Shown here one piece after another: positions 32,054 to 41,023 of a stretch of DNA of 64,000 nt. The translations under genes and the position numbers were made by a program. This DNA is from Phyllobacterium endophyticum (GTDB lineage: Bacteria; Pseudomonadota; Alphaproteobacteria; Rhizobiales; Rhizobiaceae), in the NCBI RefSeq assembly GCF_003010935.1, contig NZ_PGGN01000007.1:62001-126000 (forward strand), given 5' to 3'. The number at the start of each line of letters is the position of its first letter. Position 1 is the stretch's first letter. The notes beneath the pieces are model-generated. The model was given only the letters and a program-made list of their open reading frames with translations. It searched no databases and was not told the DNA's origin.

Positions 32054-33547
32054 TCAAGTTCCGCAAAATGTCTGAAGCACACGTTCCTGCGGCTTGGGTG
32101 GCTCCGAAAACTGTGTCCTGTCCGGTTGCTCGTCGAACGGTTTGCCAAGCACATCCAGAAGCGTGTGGAACGGAGTAAAATCCTGATGCTGCACCGCTGC
32201 CTGGATGACCTCCTCCACCCGGTGATTACGCGGAATGAATAGCGGGTTGACCCGGCGCATGGCCGTGCGCCGCTCGGAGCCGGTCTGAACCTCGCGCGCC
32301 GTGCGCTCGCGCCATTGCGCCAGCCAATCCTGAACCGCCGATGTCCCGGCAAGCAGGCTGGACACCTTGTCGTCACCTTCGGCCGCATCGTTCAGATAGC
32401 GGAACGTCAGCGTGAAGTCGGCATGGTTGGCCGCCATGATGTCTAACAGCGCTTTGACGAGTGCAAGATCGTCCTCCTCCTCGGTGAACAGGCCGATCTT
32501 CTTGCGCATGCCAGCGAGAAATGCCGCCTCGAACCTTGGGGCGAATGCATCGAGCGCCTCCTGCGCAAGGGCGACCGCCTCGTCCTGATCCTCGGCGATC
32601 AGCGGCAGCAATGCCTCGGCAAGGCGCACAAGGTTCCATTGCGCCACCGGCCCCTGATTGCCATAGGCGTAGCGGCCGGCGCGATCGATCGAGCTGAATA
32701 CGGTAGCCGGGTCGTATTCGTCCATGAAGGCGCAGGGGCCGTAGTCGATCGTCTCCCCCGCAATGGACATGTTATCCGTGTTCATCACGCCATGGATGAA
32801 ACCGACGAGCATCCACCGCGCCACCAGTGCGGCTTGGGCAGAAATCACGGCGCTGAGCAATGCAATGTACGGGTTCTGGTCATGCGCCACGTCCGGATAG
32901 TGCCGCGCTATGACGTGATCTGCCAAAGCGCGAAGACCGTCTATATCGCGCCTTGCAGCGAAAAACTGAAACGTGCCGATTCTGATATGACTGGAGGCGA
33001 CGCGTGTCAGCACGGCGCCGGGCAGAGCCGTCTCCCGAGCCACGGTTTCGCCGGTCAACACCGCGGCGAGAGCGCGGGTCGTCGGGATGCCGAGCGCGGC
33101 CATGGCCTCGCTGACAATATATTCGCGCAGCACCGGCCCAACCGCTGCGCGGCCATCGCCGCCGCGCGAATAGGGCGTGCGGCCTGAGCCTTTCAGCTGT
33201 ATGTCACGGCGCACACCTGCCCTGTCGATCACCTCGCCCAGGAGTATCGCGCGCCCGTCTCCGAGCTGCGGTACGAAATGGCCGAACTGGTGGCCGGCAT
33301 AGGCGACTGCTATCGGTTCCGCACCGTCGGGAATACGATTCCCGGCAAGGACCTCGATGCCATGCGAACTTGCCAGCCATTCGGCATCGAGCCGCAGGTC
33401 CCGCGCCAGCTTCTTGTTCAATTTGATAAGGCGCGGCGCACTGACAGGCGTCGGTGATATCCGCGCGAAGAAATTTTCCGGTAGGCGGGCGTAAGTGTTC
33501 TCGAATGGCAGGGGCGTTGCGGCAGCCTGTGCTGTTACAGTTTGCAT
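32054..33547 (-). CDS. selO: protein adenylyltransferase SelO (YdiU)
   Basis: This 497-residue pseudokinase-fold enzyme transfers AMP to Ser/Thr/Tyr of target proteins and takes part in redox homeostasis. Family segments are AVAYAGHQFGHFVPQLGDGRA, IQLKGSGRTPYSRGGDGRA and MNTDNMSIAGETIDYGPCAFMD. Unlike selenocysteine-containing eukaryotic forms it ends in an ordinary CGT. The ATG at 33547 follows GGAGATGAAGGACTGAAG. The cyclase gene upstream ends 2 bp away, so the two are co-transcribed. Confidence 0.93.
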   Translation of the reverse strand: MQTVTAQAAATPLPFENTYARLPENFFARISPTPVSAPRLIKLNKKLARDLRLDAEWLASSHGIEVLAGNRIPDGAEPIAVAYAGHQFGHFVPQLGDGRAILLGEVIDRAGVRRDIQLKGSGRTPYSRGGDGRAAVGPVLREYIVSEAMAALGIPTTRALAAVLTGETVARETALPGAVLTRVASSHIRIGTFQFFAARRDIDGLRALADHVIARHYPDVAHDQNPYIALLSAVISAQAALVARWMLVGFIHGVMNTDNMSIAGETIDYGPCAFMDEYDPATVFSSIDRAGRYAYGNQGPVAQWNLVRLAEALLPLIAEDQDEAVALAQEALDAFAPRFEAAFLAGMRKKIGLFTEEEDDLALVKALLDIMAANHADFTLTFRYLNDAAEGDDKVSSLLAGTSAVQDWLAQWRERTAREVQTGSERRTAMRRVNPLFIPRNHRVEEVIQAAVQHQDFTPFHTLLDVLGKPFDEQPDRTQFSEPPKPQERVLQTFCGT

Positions 33548-33549
33548 CT

Positions 33550-34818
33550 TCAGTCCTTCATCTCCTCCGCTTCGCATTGCCCCAAAAATGCGAAGACCTC
33601 GACGGGTTCACCGACACCCCTGATCGGATATGAGCCCAGGCTTTCCACGCTTGATCGGCATGCGGCCATGTCGGCGAAGGCCTTTGACAGGAGAACCGGC
33701 CGCTTGATCTCCTTGGTCAGGTTTTCGAGCCGCGACGCAATATTGACGGCAGGACCGATGACGGTGAAATCGAGGCGCTTGCGCGAGCCGATATTTCCAT
33801 ACATCACGTCGCCGACATGAACGCCGATGCCGTAGCCGAGCGGCTTGCGCCCCGCTTCGACATGGCCGCGGTTCAGAGCCGCCATTTCCGCCTGCGCCTC
33901 GCTGATCGCGTGGAGAAGATCGGTACAGGCCGTCGGTTTCGATAGCGGAAAGATCGCCAGCAACCCGTCGCCCATGAACTTCAATATTTCCCCGCCATGT
34001 TTCTCGATAGGCTCGGACATCGCATCGAAATAGCCGTTCAGAAGCTCGATCACGTCATCGCGCGGCCATATGTCGGAGATGGCGGTAAAATCGCGCAGGT
34101 CGCAGATCATGATCGCGGCCCCGACAGTCACGCCGCTGCCGCGCGTGGTCGCCCCGGCAAGGATTTGCTCGCTCGCATGCGGACCGACATAGGTCTCGAG
34201 CAGCGTGCGCGCCAGGCGGTTTTTCAACCTGATCTCGCTGACAAGGGAAAAAGCCGGAATGAGGTTGGCGAGAAATGCCATGTCGTCGATGCTGAAGCCG
34301 CCCGGCTCGTCACTGGCGAAGCTGATGACGTGACGCTTGCCGAGCGTATGGTCAAGCGGCCAGGCGACGTAGTCGGTCAGACCGCTTGTTCGCAGGTCGT
34401 CATAAAAACTGTGATCGGAACCATCGTCCGTACCCTCTGACAGTCTCCAGCGAACTTCGTCCGCCCCGCTGTTGATCTTCTGAACGGGGCTGTTCAGATA
34501 TTCCGGCGTTTCCTCGACACCGTAGTCGAAAGTGCGGATTTCGGTTTCCGCCATGCCCTTGCGCCACAGGATTCGCGCCCCCAGCCATTGCGGGTTCATC
34601 GTCCTGAAATGCAGCGAGGCGCGCGCGACCGGAAGCCCCGCCTCGAGTAGCCTGTCGAGCATCTCCACGAAAATGTTGTCGATGAAGCGTTCGTCCCGGG
34701 TCCCGGTCACCAACCAGTCCAGGATTTTTCTTCTGTGCACGGGCCAAAGCCTCCCGTTCGTATCGGTCGGACCGGAAATCGTGTTCAACAACGCTGGCAC
34801 CTGCAAAAGCTCCACCAA
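33550..34818 (-). CDS. class III adenylate cyclase with N-terminal sensor region
   Basis: This 422-residue protein has a roughly 200-residue N-terminal region (ILDWLVTGTRDERFIDNIFVEMLDRL onward), as in many rhizobial cyclases. The catalytic domain follows with IMICDLRDFTAISDIWP, LKFMGDGLLAIFPL and RLDFTVIGPAVNIASRLE. The start is uncertain: TTG at 34818 or GTG at 34815, and no good ribosome site is seen. It probably makes cAMP and forms a unit with selO. Confidence 0.87.
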   Translation of the reverse strand: MVELLQVPALLNTISGPTDTNGRLWPVHRRKILDWLVTGTRDERFIDNIFVEMLDRLLEAGLPVARASLHFRTMNPQWLGARILWRKGMAETEIRTFDYGVEETPEYLNSPVQKINSGADEVRWRLSEGTDDGSDHSFYDDLRTSGLTDYVAWPLDHTLGKRHVISFASDEPGGFSIDDMAFLANLIPAFSLVSEIRLKNRLARTLLETYVGPHASEQILAGATTRGSGVTVGAAIMICDLRDFTAISDIWPRDDVIELLNGYFDAMSEPIEKHGGEILKFMGDGLLAIFPLSKPTACTDLLHAISEAQAEMAALNRGHVEAGRKPLGYGIGVHVGDVMYGNIGSRKRLDFTVIGPAVNIASRLENLTKEIKRPVLLSKAFADMAACRSSVESLGSYPIRGVGEPVEVFAFLGQCEAEEMKD

Positions 34819-34957
34819 TTCTCATCTGCGTCCACCAGTAGCATCGGCCCCGTCGCTGCGAACGAACGGCCGGCACATTTGGTAGACGACACCCGGGTAG
34901 AATGTGGGCCATCGGCAGGCAATTTAAAAGGTGTAAGCGCGAATGAAACGAGCCTCG

Positions 34958-35785
34958 TCAGATCAGCCCGGCTCTGATCCTGTCCATGCTGGCGGATATT
35001 GCACCGGAGTGGTCATCCATGTGCTGTATTTGCGGGGCGAACGGCTCGAACGAAAACAGGCCGTTATAGCCCAGCTTCAGCAGCGAGCGCATCTGCCCGA
35101 TATTATCCAGGCGGTCATCCTCGTCCACGAGGACCCGATGCGGATCGCGCATATCGCTGACGCTCACATCAGGATCGGTGACCCCCGATATATGAACGAG
35201 GCCCGTCATCGCCGGGTAAAGTTCGGGCTCACCCGCAAGGTGATGATGGAACGTGTCGTGTACCAGCTTGAACCGGCCTTCCCCGCCGATCGCCTCGATC
35301 GCGTCCACTGCCTCGCGCTTTGAGCGCAGCGAACAAATCTCGAACCCAAGCGGTTCGACGAAGCCAAGGATGCCCCGCTCTTCGAGGATCGGCTTCAATG
35401 CTGCAAGCGCAGCGCGCAGGTTGGCCTGACGCTCGCCCTCAGCCTGCCCGGAGCCGTCGTTGACCGGAACCAGAACCAGCGCCTTGGCACCCACGTCGCG
35501 CGCATAATCGGCAAGCTCGATCGCCTCTCTTTCGCGTTCCGGCATCCATTCGTTGAAACGCTGCAATGCATTGATCGTCGCGATGCGAACCCCTGCCTCC
35601 TGCGCCGCCGCCTTCACCTCGGACGGCGACGTTCCATCCACGATCGCATTTCCTTCGAGGTCGTTGCGTATCTCGACATCGCCGAGGCCGAGCGATCTTG
35701 CCAGGCGGAAAAATTCGGCCGGCACCATTCTCGGCGCGGCGATATGATTGATCCCGAAGACAGGGTGAGAAATCGTGTCGTTCAT
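34958..35785 (-). CDS. iolI: IolI-like inosose isomerase (TIM barrel)
   Basis: This 275-residue protein of the AP-endonuclease-2/xylose-isomerase-like fold has a metal site visible as VEPLGFE, LVHDTFHHHLAG, VHISGVTD and FSFEPF. Length and pattern fit IolI (2-keto-myo-inositol isomerase). Rhizopine protein MocC belongs to the same superfamily and remains an alternative. It is convergent with the cyclase side and lies downstream of the LacI-type regulator on the same strand, 300 bp apart, with a palindromic operator in between. Confidence 0.8.
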   Translation of the reverse strand: MNDTISHPVFGINHIAAPRMVPAEFFRLARSLGLGDVEIRNDLEGNAIVDGTSPSEVKAAAQEAGVRIATINALQRFNEWMPEREREAIELADYARDVGAKALVLVPVNDGSGQAEGERQANLRAALAALKPILEERGILGFVEPLGFEICSLRSKREAVDAIEAIGGEGRFKLVHDTFHHHLAGEPELYPAMTGLVHISGVTDPDVSVSDMRDPHRVLVDEDDRLDNIGQMRSLLKLGYNGLFSFEPFAPQIQHMDDHSGAISASMDRIRAGLI

Positions 35786-35896
35786 CCGGTGCACCTACAG
35801 TTTGAAGCGATGCTCGCGCCGGTTGCAATGGCCGATGCAAGTGGCCGCAACCATCTGTCGACAGGGCGACTGCGTCAATCGTCGTCGAGGCAGAAA

Positions 35897-35912
35897 ACCT
35901 ATCATCTCTGAT
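35897..35912. promoter_or_regulatory. Palindromic operator CTATCA-N4-TGATAG
   Basis: The 16-bp inverted repeat lies 112 bp upstream of the iolI-like gene. The same half-sites recur next to the LacI gene at 37.1 kb. The remaining part of the 302-bp gap (35786-36087) shows no coding signal. Confidence 0.6.
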
Positions 35913-36087
35913 AGATTCCAATGCAGGACCCGAAAGAGTTCAACAATGAGCCGATCCCGTATGGGTCTGTACGGGTCAGAGCCGGTTTGGCAGCAGTTTT
36001 CGCGGTTCTTGCACGAGAATGGCATTATTTCGCGCAGCTTTTTCCATCCACGCGAGCAATTTGGTTGCGTCCGCGTGTAAGCTGCCT

Positions 36088-37119
36088 TCAGATGTTCTCT
36101 GGCAGGAAGATATCGAATGGCAAAAAGGTTTGTCCTGGCGCATTCGCCGCACCGCGCTCGATGGCGTGTCCCATCAATTCGACAAGCTCCCGGCACAGTC
36201 TCGGCAGGGGTGTCGCGAGGACCATCGTGACGATCTTGTCCGCCAGCGCCGCCCTTGATTCCGGGGTGATTTCGTTGACGATCATCACCGGCGGCTGTTC
36301 CATTTGCGCCTCGCGAATTGCGGCGATGGCGCCTTCCATTCCGCCGCCTGCCACGTAGCATCCCGCAAGGTCCGGGTGGCGGCGGAGGAGTTCGGACATG
36401 GCCTCACTGGTAATCTGGCGCGTCTCCAGATTGACCATTGTGTCGAGAACCGTGAACTCCGGCGCCTCTTCGCGGAAGAACGCGCGAAAGCCGATCTCGC
36501 GCAGTTCATGCCCGTGAAAGCGATGACTTCCCACGAAAAGCGCGACTTTTCCGGGCTTTTTGGCGGCGTTCGCGATCATCCATGCCGCCGTTCGCCCTGC
36601 CTTGCGGTTGTTGACGCCGACATAACCTTCGCGAATCCCGGCGGCGCAATCCGTCAGCATCGAGAAAACCGGTATGTTTCTCGCCTTCATCTCATGCACG
36701 GCTGCCGTGATGGAGGGGTGGTCCGGTGCGACCACGCCTATCGCGCGGCAGCGTCCGGTCAGAGATTTCAGCTTGGCGACAATCTCGTCCGGCGCTTGCG
36801 ATGCACAATACTCTATCGCAGCAGCGCCGCGAAAATTCACCGCCTGACTGACCGCACTCGCGATCTCCCGGGCAAATTCCTGATAGAAATAATGGCCCGG
36901 CTTCTGCAGCAGGAAACCCAGCCTGTATTCAGGCAATTCCTGGCGCATGCGCTGGCGGATCAACCCGGCCGCGTGATAGCCGATGCTGTTGGCTGCCTCA
37001 TACACCCGCCGCGCCGTCTCTTCGCGCACCGGCAACCGTCCGTTCAGGACCCGGTCCACCGTCGCCACACCCACGCCCGCCGCCCGCGCCAGATCGGAGA
37101 TTGTCGGCCGTTTTGCCAC
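36088..37119 (-). CDS. LacI-family regulator
   Basis: A 343-residue regulator. The LacI helix-turn-helix with hinge opens the protein (RPTISDLARAAGVGVATVDRV, then ARRVYEAANSIGYH). A Peripla_BP_4-type sensor follows, including VVAPDHPSITAAVHEM, VGVNNRKAGRTAAWMI and CYVAGGGMEGAIAAI. The GTG at 37119 is taken as start because GGAG precedes it by nine bases and the HTH then lies at the N-terminus. It is divergent from mocDEF and precedes iolI, with palindromic sites at both, so it probably controls both transcripts in response to an inositol-like ligand. Confidence 0.87.
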   Translation of the reverse strand: MAKRPTISDLARAAGVGVATVDRVLNGRLPVREETARRVYEAANSIGYHAAGLIRQRMRQELPEYRLGFLLQKPGHYFYQEFAREIASAVSQAVNFRGAAAIEYCASQAPDEIVAKLKSLTGRCRAIGVVAPDHPSITAAVHEMKARNIPVFSMLTDCAAGIREGYVGVNNRKAGRTAAWMIANAAKKPGKVALFVGSHRFHGHELREIGFRAFFREEAPEFTVLDTMVNLETRQITSEAMSELLRRHPDLAGCYVAGGGMEGAIAAIREAQMEQPPVMIVNEITPESRAALADKIVTMVLATPLPRLCRELVELMGHAIERGAANAPGQTFLPFDIFLPENI

Positions 37120-37132
37120 CTTATGCGCTCCA

Positions 37133-37190
37133 TGATAGAAACTATCAGCCTTTCTACCTATCTCTGATTGAAAATGATAGGATTTTATCA
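37133..37190. promoter_or_regulatory. Divergent operator region lacI-type/mocDEF
   Basis: TGATAG-AAA-CTATCA at 37133-37147 is a perfect inverted repeat. TGATAG-GATT-TTATCA at 37175-37190 is an imperfect second one. They use the same half-sites as the operator at 35.9 kb and lie between the two divergent start codons. Confidence 0.6.
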
Positions 37191-37253
37191 CCGGCGATTG
37201 AGGCAAGTTGCAGCAACACGTATCTTCGGATGACTGACTGAGGAGGTCTGGAG

Positions 37254-38354
37254 ATGAATTCTGCGTCGTTTACCATGCCGACAAAACGCGATTACAGCCT
37301 GATCGGCCGCGACGCCCGGCTGGCTGTGGAAACCGGCCTTGCTGCCGCGCAATGGTATCACACCGAAATTCCCCGCAAAGAGATGAAAGAGCTGATGAAG
37401 CGGTCCGATGGCCCGGCCATCCGCGACACGGCCATATGGCTCGGCTGCATGGCGGTCCTCGGAGGCCTTGGCGTTTACTTCTGGGGATCGTGGCTTTGCG
37501 TACCGTTCTTTCTTGGCTATGGCGTCCTCTACGGTTCGGCATCGGACAGCCGCTGGCATGAATGCGGTCACGGCACTGCCTTCAAGACGCGCTGGATGAA
37601 TGATGCCGTCTATCAGGTTGCCTGTTTCATGATCATGCGCAATCCCGTTACCTGGCGCTGGAGCCACACCCGGCACCATACGGACACGGTTATCGTCGGT
37701 CGCGATCCGGAAATCGCCGTCATGCGCCCACCGGATCTCCTGCGTGTCGCATTGAATTTTTTCGGTATTCTCGATGCCTGGCACGCCATGAGCGACCTGA
37801 TCCGCAATGCTGCGGGGATTGTAAGCGCCGAGGAAAAAACCTTCGTCCCCGAGCAGGAGCAGCCAAGGCTCGTACAGATCGCGCGCATATGGGCTGCCAT
37901 TTATGCGGCAACGATCGCGCTTTCATTGTACCTCGGCACGATCCTGCCGCTGATGCTGATCGGCCTGCCGCGGCTCTATGGCGCCTGGCATCATGTCCTG
38001 ACGGGCCTGCTGCAGCACGGCGGCCTTGCCGACAATGTTATCGATCATCGGCTCAATAGCCGGACCGTTCTGATGAACCCGGTCAGCCGGTTCATCTACT
38101 GGAACATGAATTACCACGTCGAACATCACATGTTCCCGATGGTGCCGTATCACGCGCTACCCCGGTTGCACGCGCTGATCAAGCATGATCTGCCGGCGGC
38201 CAACCCGTCCATTCTGCACGGCTACCGCGAAATGATACCGGCATTTCTGCGCCAGTTGCGCAATGAGGACTATTTCCTCAAGCGGGAATTGCCAGCGACA
38301 GCCAGGCCTTACCGCGACGAGCTACATAGCGAACGGGCGGCAGCAGCGGAATGA
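37254..38354 (+). CDS. mocD: MocD-like fatty-acid-desaturase-type oxygenase
   Basis: A 366-residue membrane di-iron oxygenase. The three histidine boxes are HECGH (102-106), HTRHH (138-142) and NYHVEHH (about 283-289), with hydrophobic helices around residues 62-97 and 215-245. In Sinorhizobium rhizopine catabolism MocD, with ferredoxin MocE and reductase MocF, O-demethylates 3-O-methyl-scyllo-inosamine. The same three genes follow in the same order here. The start has a clear GAGGAGGTCTGGAG. An ordinary lipid desaturase is the alternative, but the neighbours speak against it. Confidence 0.82.
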   Translation: MNSASFTMPTKRDYSLIGRDARLAVETGLAAAQWYHTEIPRKEMKELMKRSDGPAIRDTAIWLGCMAVLGGLGVYFWGSWLCVPFFLGYGVLYGSASDSRWHECGHGTAFKTRWMNDAVYQVACFMIMRNPVTWRWSHTRHHTDTVIVGRDPEIAVMRPPDLLRVALNFFGILDAWHAMSDLIRNAAGIVSAEEKTFVPEQEQPRLVQIARIWAAIYAATIALSLYLGTILPLMLIGLPRLYGAWHHVLTGLLQHGGLADNVIDHRLNSRTVLMNPVSRFIYWNMNYHVEHHMFPMVPYHALPRLHALIKHDLPAANPSILHGYREMIPAFLRQLRNEDYFLKRELPATARPYRDELHSERAAAAE

Positions 38355-38382
38355 TTGTTATTATACCGAGGGAGATTTGATC

Positions 38383-38697
38383 GTGAGCAACTGGATAGAG
38401 GCGTGCGCGCCGGACGATATCGACGAAGAAGATGTCATGCGTTTTGACCACGCCGGAAAGACCTTTGCGATCTATCGAAGTCCCGACGATGAGTTTTTTG
38501 CGACAGATGGGCTCTGCACCCATGAACACATCCACCTCGCCGATGGTCTGGTCATGGATGAAATCATCGAGTGTCCCAAACATAACGGCCGTTTCAATTA
38601 TAAGACGGGCGAGGCCAAGGGCGCTCCCGTTTGCGTCAACCTCAGGACTTATCCGGTCAAGGTCGAGTCGGGCAAAGTTCTCATCGAGTTGGGTTAG
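38383..38697 (+). CDS. mocE: Rieske ferredoxin MocE
   Basis: This 104-residue soluble Rieske [2Fe-2S] ferredoxin has ligands C45/H47 (CTHEH) and C64/H67 (CPKHNGRF). It would shuttle electrons from the flavoprotein reductase encoded next to the di-iron oxygenase encoded before. The GTG at 38383 is preceded by GAGGGAGATTTGATC. Longer readings in the frame overlap mocD and lack a ribosome site. It is 28 bp after mocD and 5 bp before mocF. Confidence 0.87.
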   Translation: MSNWIEACAPDDIDEEDVMRFDHAGKTFAIYRSPDDEFFATDGLCTHEHIHLADGLVMDEIIECPKHNGRFNYKTGEAKGAPVCVNLRTYPVKVESGKVLIELG

Positions 38698-38702
38698 CGG
38701 TC

Positions 38703-39935
38703 ATGAAGATGGGAATGGTCATCATCGGCGCCGGTGAATGTGGCGTTCGCGCAGCGTTCGCTCTGCGGGAGAGTGGCTACGAAGGGCCGGTCACCCTGAT
38801 CGGGGCGGAACGGCATCTGCCCTATGAGCGCCCACCTCTTTCCAAGGATACGATGGTTTCGCAGGACCACCCGGCGCGCCGGACCATAGCCGCCGAAGCC
38901 CTCTTCAACGAGAGGAACATCGCTTTCATCGGCAGTTCGACAGCGTCGTCGATTGACAGGGGGAACAAGCTGGTCAAGCTTGAAGACGACCGGCAAGTTC
39001 CCTATGAACGGCTTCTGCTGGCGACGGGCGCCATACCCCGTGCTTTGCCCCCTGCCACCAACAGCAGGCATTGCTTCACCCTTCGCAGCTTTGAGGATGC
39101 GCTTGCGATCCGCGCGCGACTGCGGCCGGGGGCGCGGATCGTCATTGTTGGTGGCGGCTTCATAGGGCTTGAACTTGCCGCGAGTGCCCGTCAGCGAGGC
39201 GCATCGGTTACAGTCATCGAGCCGCAAGGCCGGATCATGATGCGCGGTGTACCGGAGGAAATTGCCAAGGTCATCGACACGCGCCATCGGGATGCCGGTG
39301 TGGAGATCCTTTGCGACACGGGAGCTGTCTCCTTTACCGACACCGTCAACAATGTTGCCGTAAGCTTGTCCAACGGAAATGTCATCCTTGCGGATCTCGC
39401 AATCATCGGAATCGGCGCGACGCCGGTCACTGCGCTGGCGGAATCGGCAGGCCTCGAAACGGGCAACGGTATCATCGTCAATGACCGGTTGCAGACGAGC
39501 GATGCTGAAATCTACGCGGCCGGCGATTGCTGCATCTTTCCGCTCGCTCTTTATGGCGGCCGCCGGGTGCGTCTGGAAGCCTGGCGTAACGCGCAGGAAC
39601 AGGGTTCGCTTGCTGCACGCAACATGCTCGGAGCGAAGGAACAGTATCAGTCCGTCCCCTGGTTTTGGTCGGATCAATATGAGCTTGGGCTGCAGGTCGC
39701 CGGCCTTCCGGATGAGGGCAAGCAGACGATCCGCCGCGATGTTGGAGAGGCGGCTTTCATCCTTTTCCATCTCGCCGGCGACGGCCGCCTCGTTGCCGCC
39801 AGTGGCATCGGACCAGGCAATTCGGTCGGGAAAGACATCAGGCTCGCTGAGATGCTGATTGCACGTGGGGCGAGACCGGACCCCGGCCAGCTGGCGGCAT
39901 CGAATGTAAAGCTTAAATCGCTGCTTGCAGCTTAG
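38703..39935 (+). CDS. mocF: ferredoxin reductase MocF
   Basis: This 410-residue FAD/NAD(P)H-dependent ferredoxin reductase is of the putidaredoxin-reductase type. FAD binding is VIIGAGECGVRAAFALRE at the N-terminus, NAD binding is VIVGGGFIGLELAASARQRG near residue 145, and the second FAD motif is DAEIYAAGDCC near 270. The ATG at 38703 directly follows mocE. It completes the MocDEF electron chain. It overlaps the convergent gbcB-type gene by four bases. Confidence 0.87.
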   Translation: MKMGMVIIGAGECGVRAAFALRESGYEGPVTLIGAERHLPYERPPLSKDTMVSQDHPARRTIAAEALFNERNIAFIGSSTASSIDRGNKLVKLEDDRQVPYERLLLATGAIPRALPPATNSRHCFTLRSFEDALAIRARLRPGARIVIVGGGFIGLELAASARQRGASVTVIEPQGRIMMRGVPEEIAKVIDTRHRDAGVEILCDTGAVSFTDTVNNVAVSLSNGNVILADLAIIGIGATPVTALAESAGLETGNGIIVNDRLQTSDAEIYAAGDCCIFPLALYGGRRVRLEAWRNAQEQGSLAARNMLGAKEQYQSVPWFWSDQYELGLQVAGLPDEGKQTIRRDVGEAAFILFHLAGDGRLVAASGIGPGNSVGKDIRLAEMLIARGARPDPGQLAASNVKLKSLLAA

Positions 39936-41023
39936 GCCTCTACCTCGACATTTCCCAAAGGCTTGGAGCAGCATGCAAGGATGTATCCCTCATCGATCTC
40001 GTCATCGAGAATGCCGCCATTGTGATCCATGTCGACATCGCCGGATGTCTTCATGACCCTGCACGTGCCGCACAGGCCCGATTCACACGCGGCCGCAATC
40101 CGGATACCTGCGCCTCGCGCAGCTTTCAGGATCGTTTCTCCCGGTGCACATGGCACGTCCATGCCCGACATCGAAAAGGTGACTATCGCTGCGGCTTCAA
40201 GGCTCTTGGTCGAGATCGCGTCCATCATCGGCAGAACCGGTTCGGCGGCGGGGCCGAAACTCTCCTGATGATAGTTGGCCATATCGAAGCCTGAGGCTTC
40301 GAGCATCGTGCGCACGTCGCGCATGAAGCTTTCCGGCCCGCAGCAGAAAATCGTCCGATCTTTGAAGTCTGGCGCAAGTAGCGGCAGTCTTGCTTCCTCC
40401 AGTCGACCGCGAATACCGGTCCAGACTTGCCCCATCTCGTGTTCCTTGATCAGGAAGGCGAGCTTCAGGTTCGGCATGCAGCTTGTCAGGTATTCGAGTT
40501 CGCGTCGGAAGATAATATCGCTGGGGCGGCGCGCGCAGGTCACGAAATTGATGTCGCTTTGCGGCGCACAATCATGCATCCAGCGCGTCATCGACATCAT
40601 TGGGGTGATACCGGAACCCGCCGAGATGAACAGGTACTTGTCGCCCGGATGCTTGCGCATGGAGAAGTCGCCGAGCGGCCCGAATGCCTTGAGCCGTGCG
40701 CCGGGGGTCAGTTGATCCAGCATCCAGCGCGTGCCGATGCTGCCATCCTGCGCTTTCACAGTCACCGCGATGGTGAATGGCCGCGATGGGCTCGAAGACA
40801 GCGTGTAGGTGCGCAAAACCGCTTCGGGCTGCACCGGCAATTCGAATGTCATGAACTGGCCCGGCTCGTAGCGGAACCAGTTCTGGTTGTCCGACTTGAA
40901 CGTGAATGTCTTCACATTGGGCGCTTCCTCGATGACCGACAGGCACTCCAGCAGATGCAGCCGGTCGTTCCATGGCTGCATCTGGTCAAGGTGCGGGTAG
41001 CTCTGGGGAAGGCCCATATTCAT
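39932..41023 (-). CDS. gbcB: GbcB-type ferredoxin-NAD(P)H reductase
   Basis: A 363-residue reductase with an FNR-type flavin domain (YEPGQFMTFELP, RTYTLSSSPSRPFTIAVT), an NAD domain (LFISAGSGITPMMSMTRW, FCCGPESFM) and a C-terminal plant-type [2Fe-2S] domain (CESGLCGTCRVM). This is the domain order of the reductase partner of glycine betaine monooxygenase. The ATG at 41023 overlaps the gbcA stop as TGATG. A GTG one codon earlier is possible. It delivers electrons to the Rieske oxygenase encoded just upstream. Confidence 0.87.
   Translation of the reverse strand: MNMGLPQSYPHLDQMQPWNDRLHLLECLSVIEEAPNVKTFTFKSDNQNWFRYEPGQFMTFELPVQPEAVLRTYTLSSSPSRPFTIAVTVKAQDGSIGTRWMLDQLTPGARLKAFGPLGDFSMRKHPGDKYLFISAGSGITPMMSMTRWMHDCAPQSDINFVTCARRPSDIIFRRELEYLTSCMPNLKLAFLIKEHEMGQVWTGIRGRLEEARLPLLAPDFKDRTIFCCGPESFMRDVRTMLEASGFDMANYHQESFGPAAEPVLPMMDAISTKSLEAAAIVTFSMSGMDVPCAPGETILKAARGAGIRIAAACESGLCGTCRVMKTSGDVDMDHNGGILDDEIDEGYILACCSKPLGNVEVEA

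Noticed and set aside
34958-39935. A complete rhizopine catabolism locus
   Set aside because: mocDEF and an IolI/MocC-like gene are present, but mocB, mocR-type aminotransferase and a clear mocA next to them are missing, so I call only an O-demethylation module.
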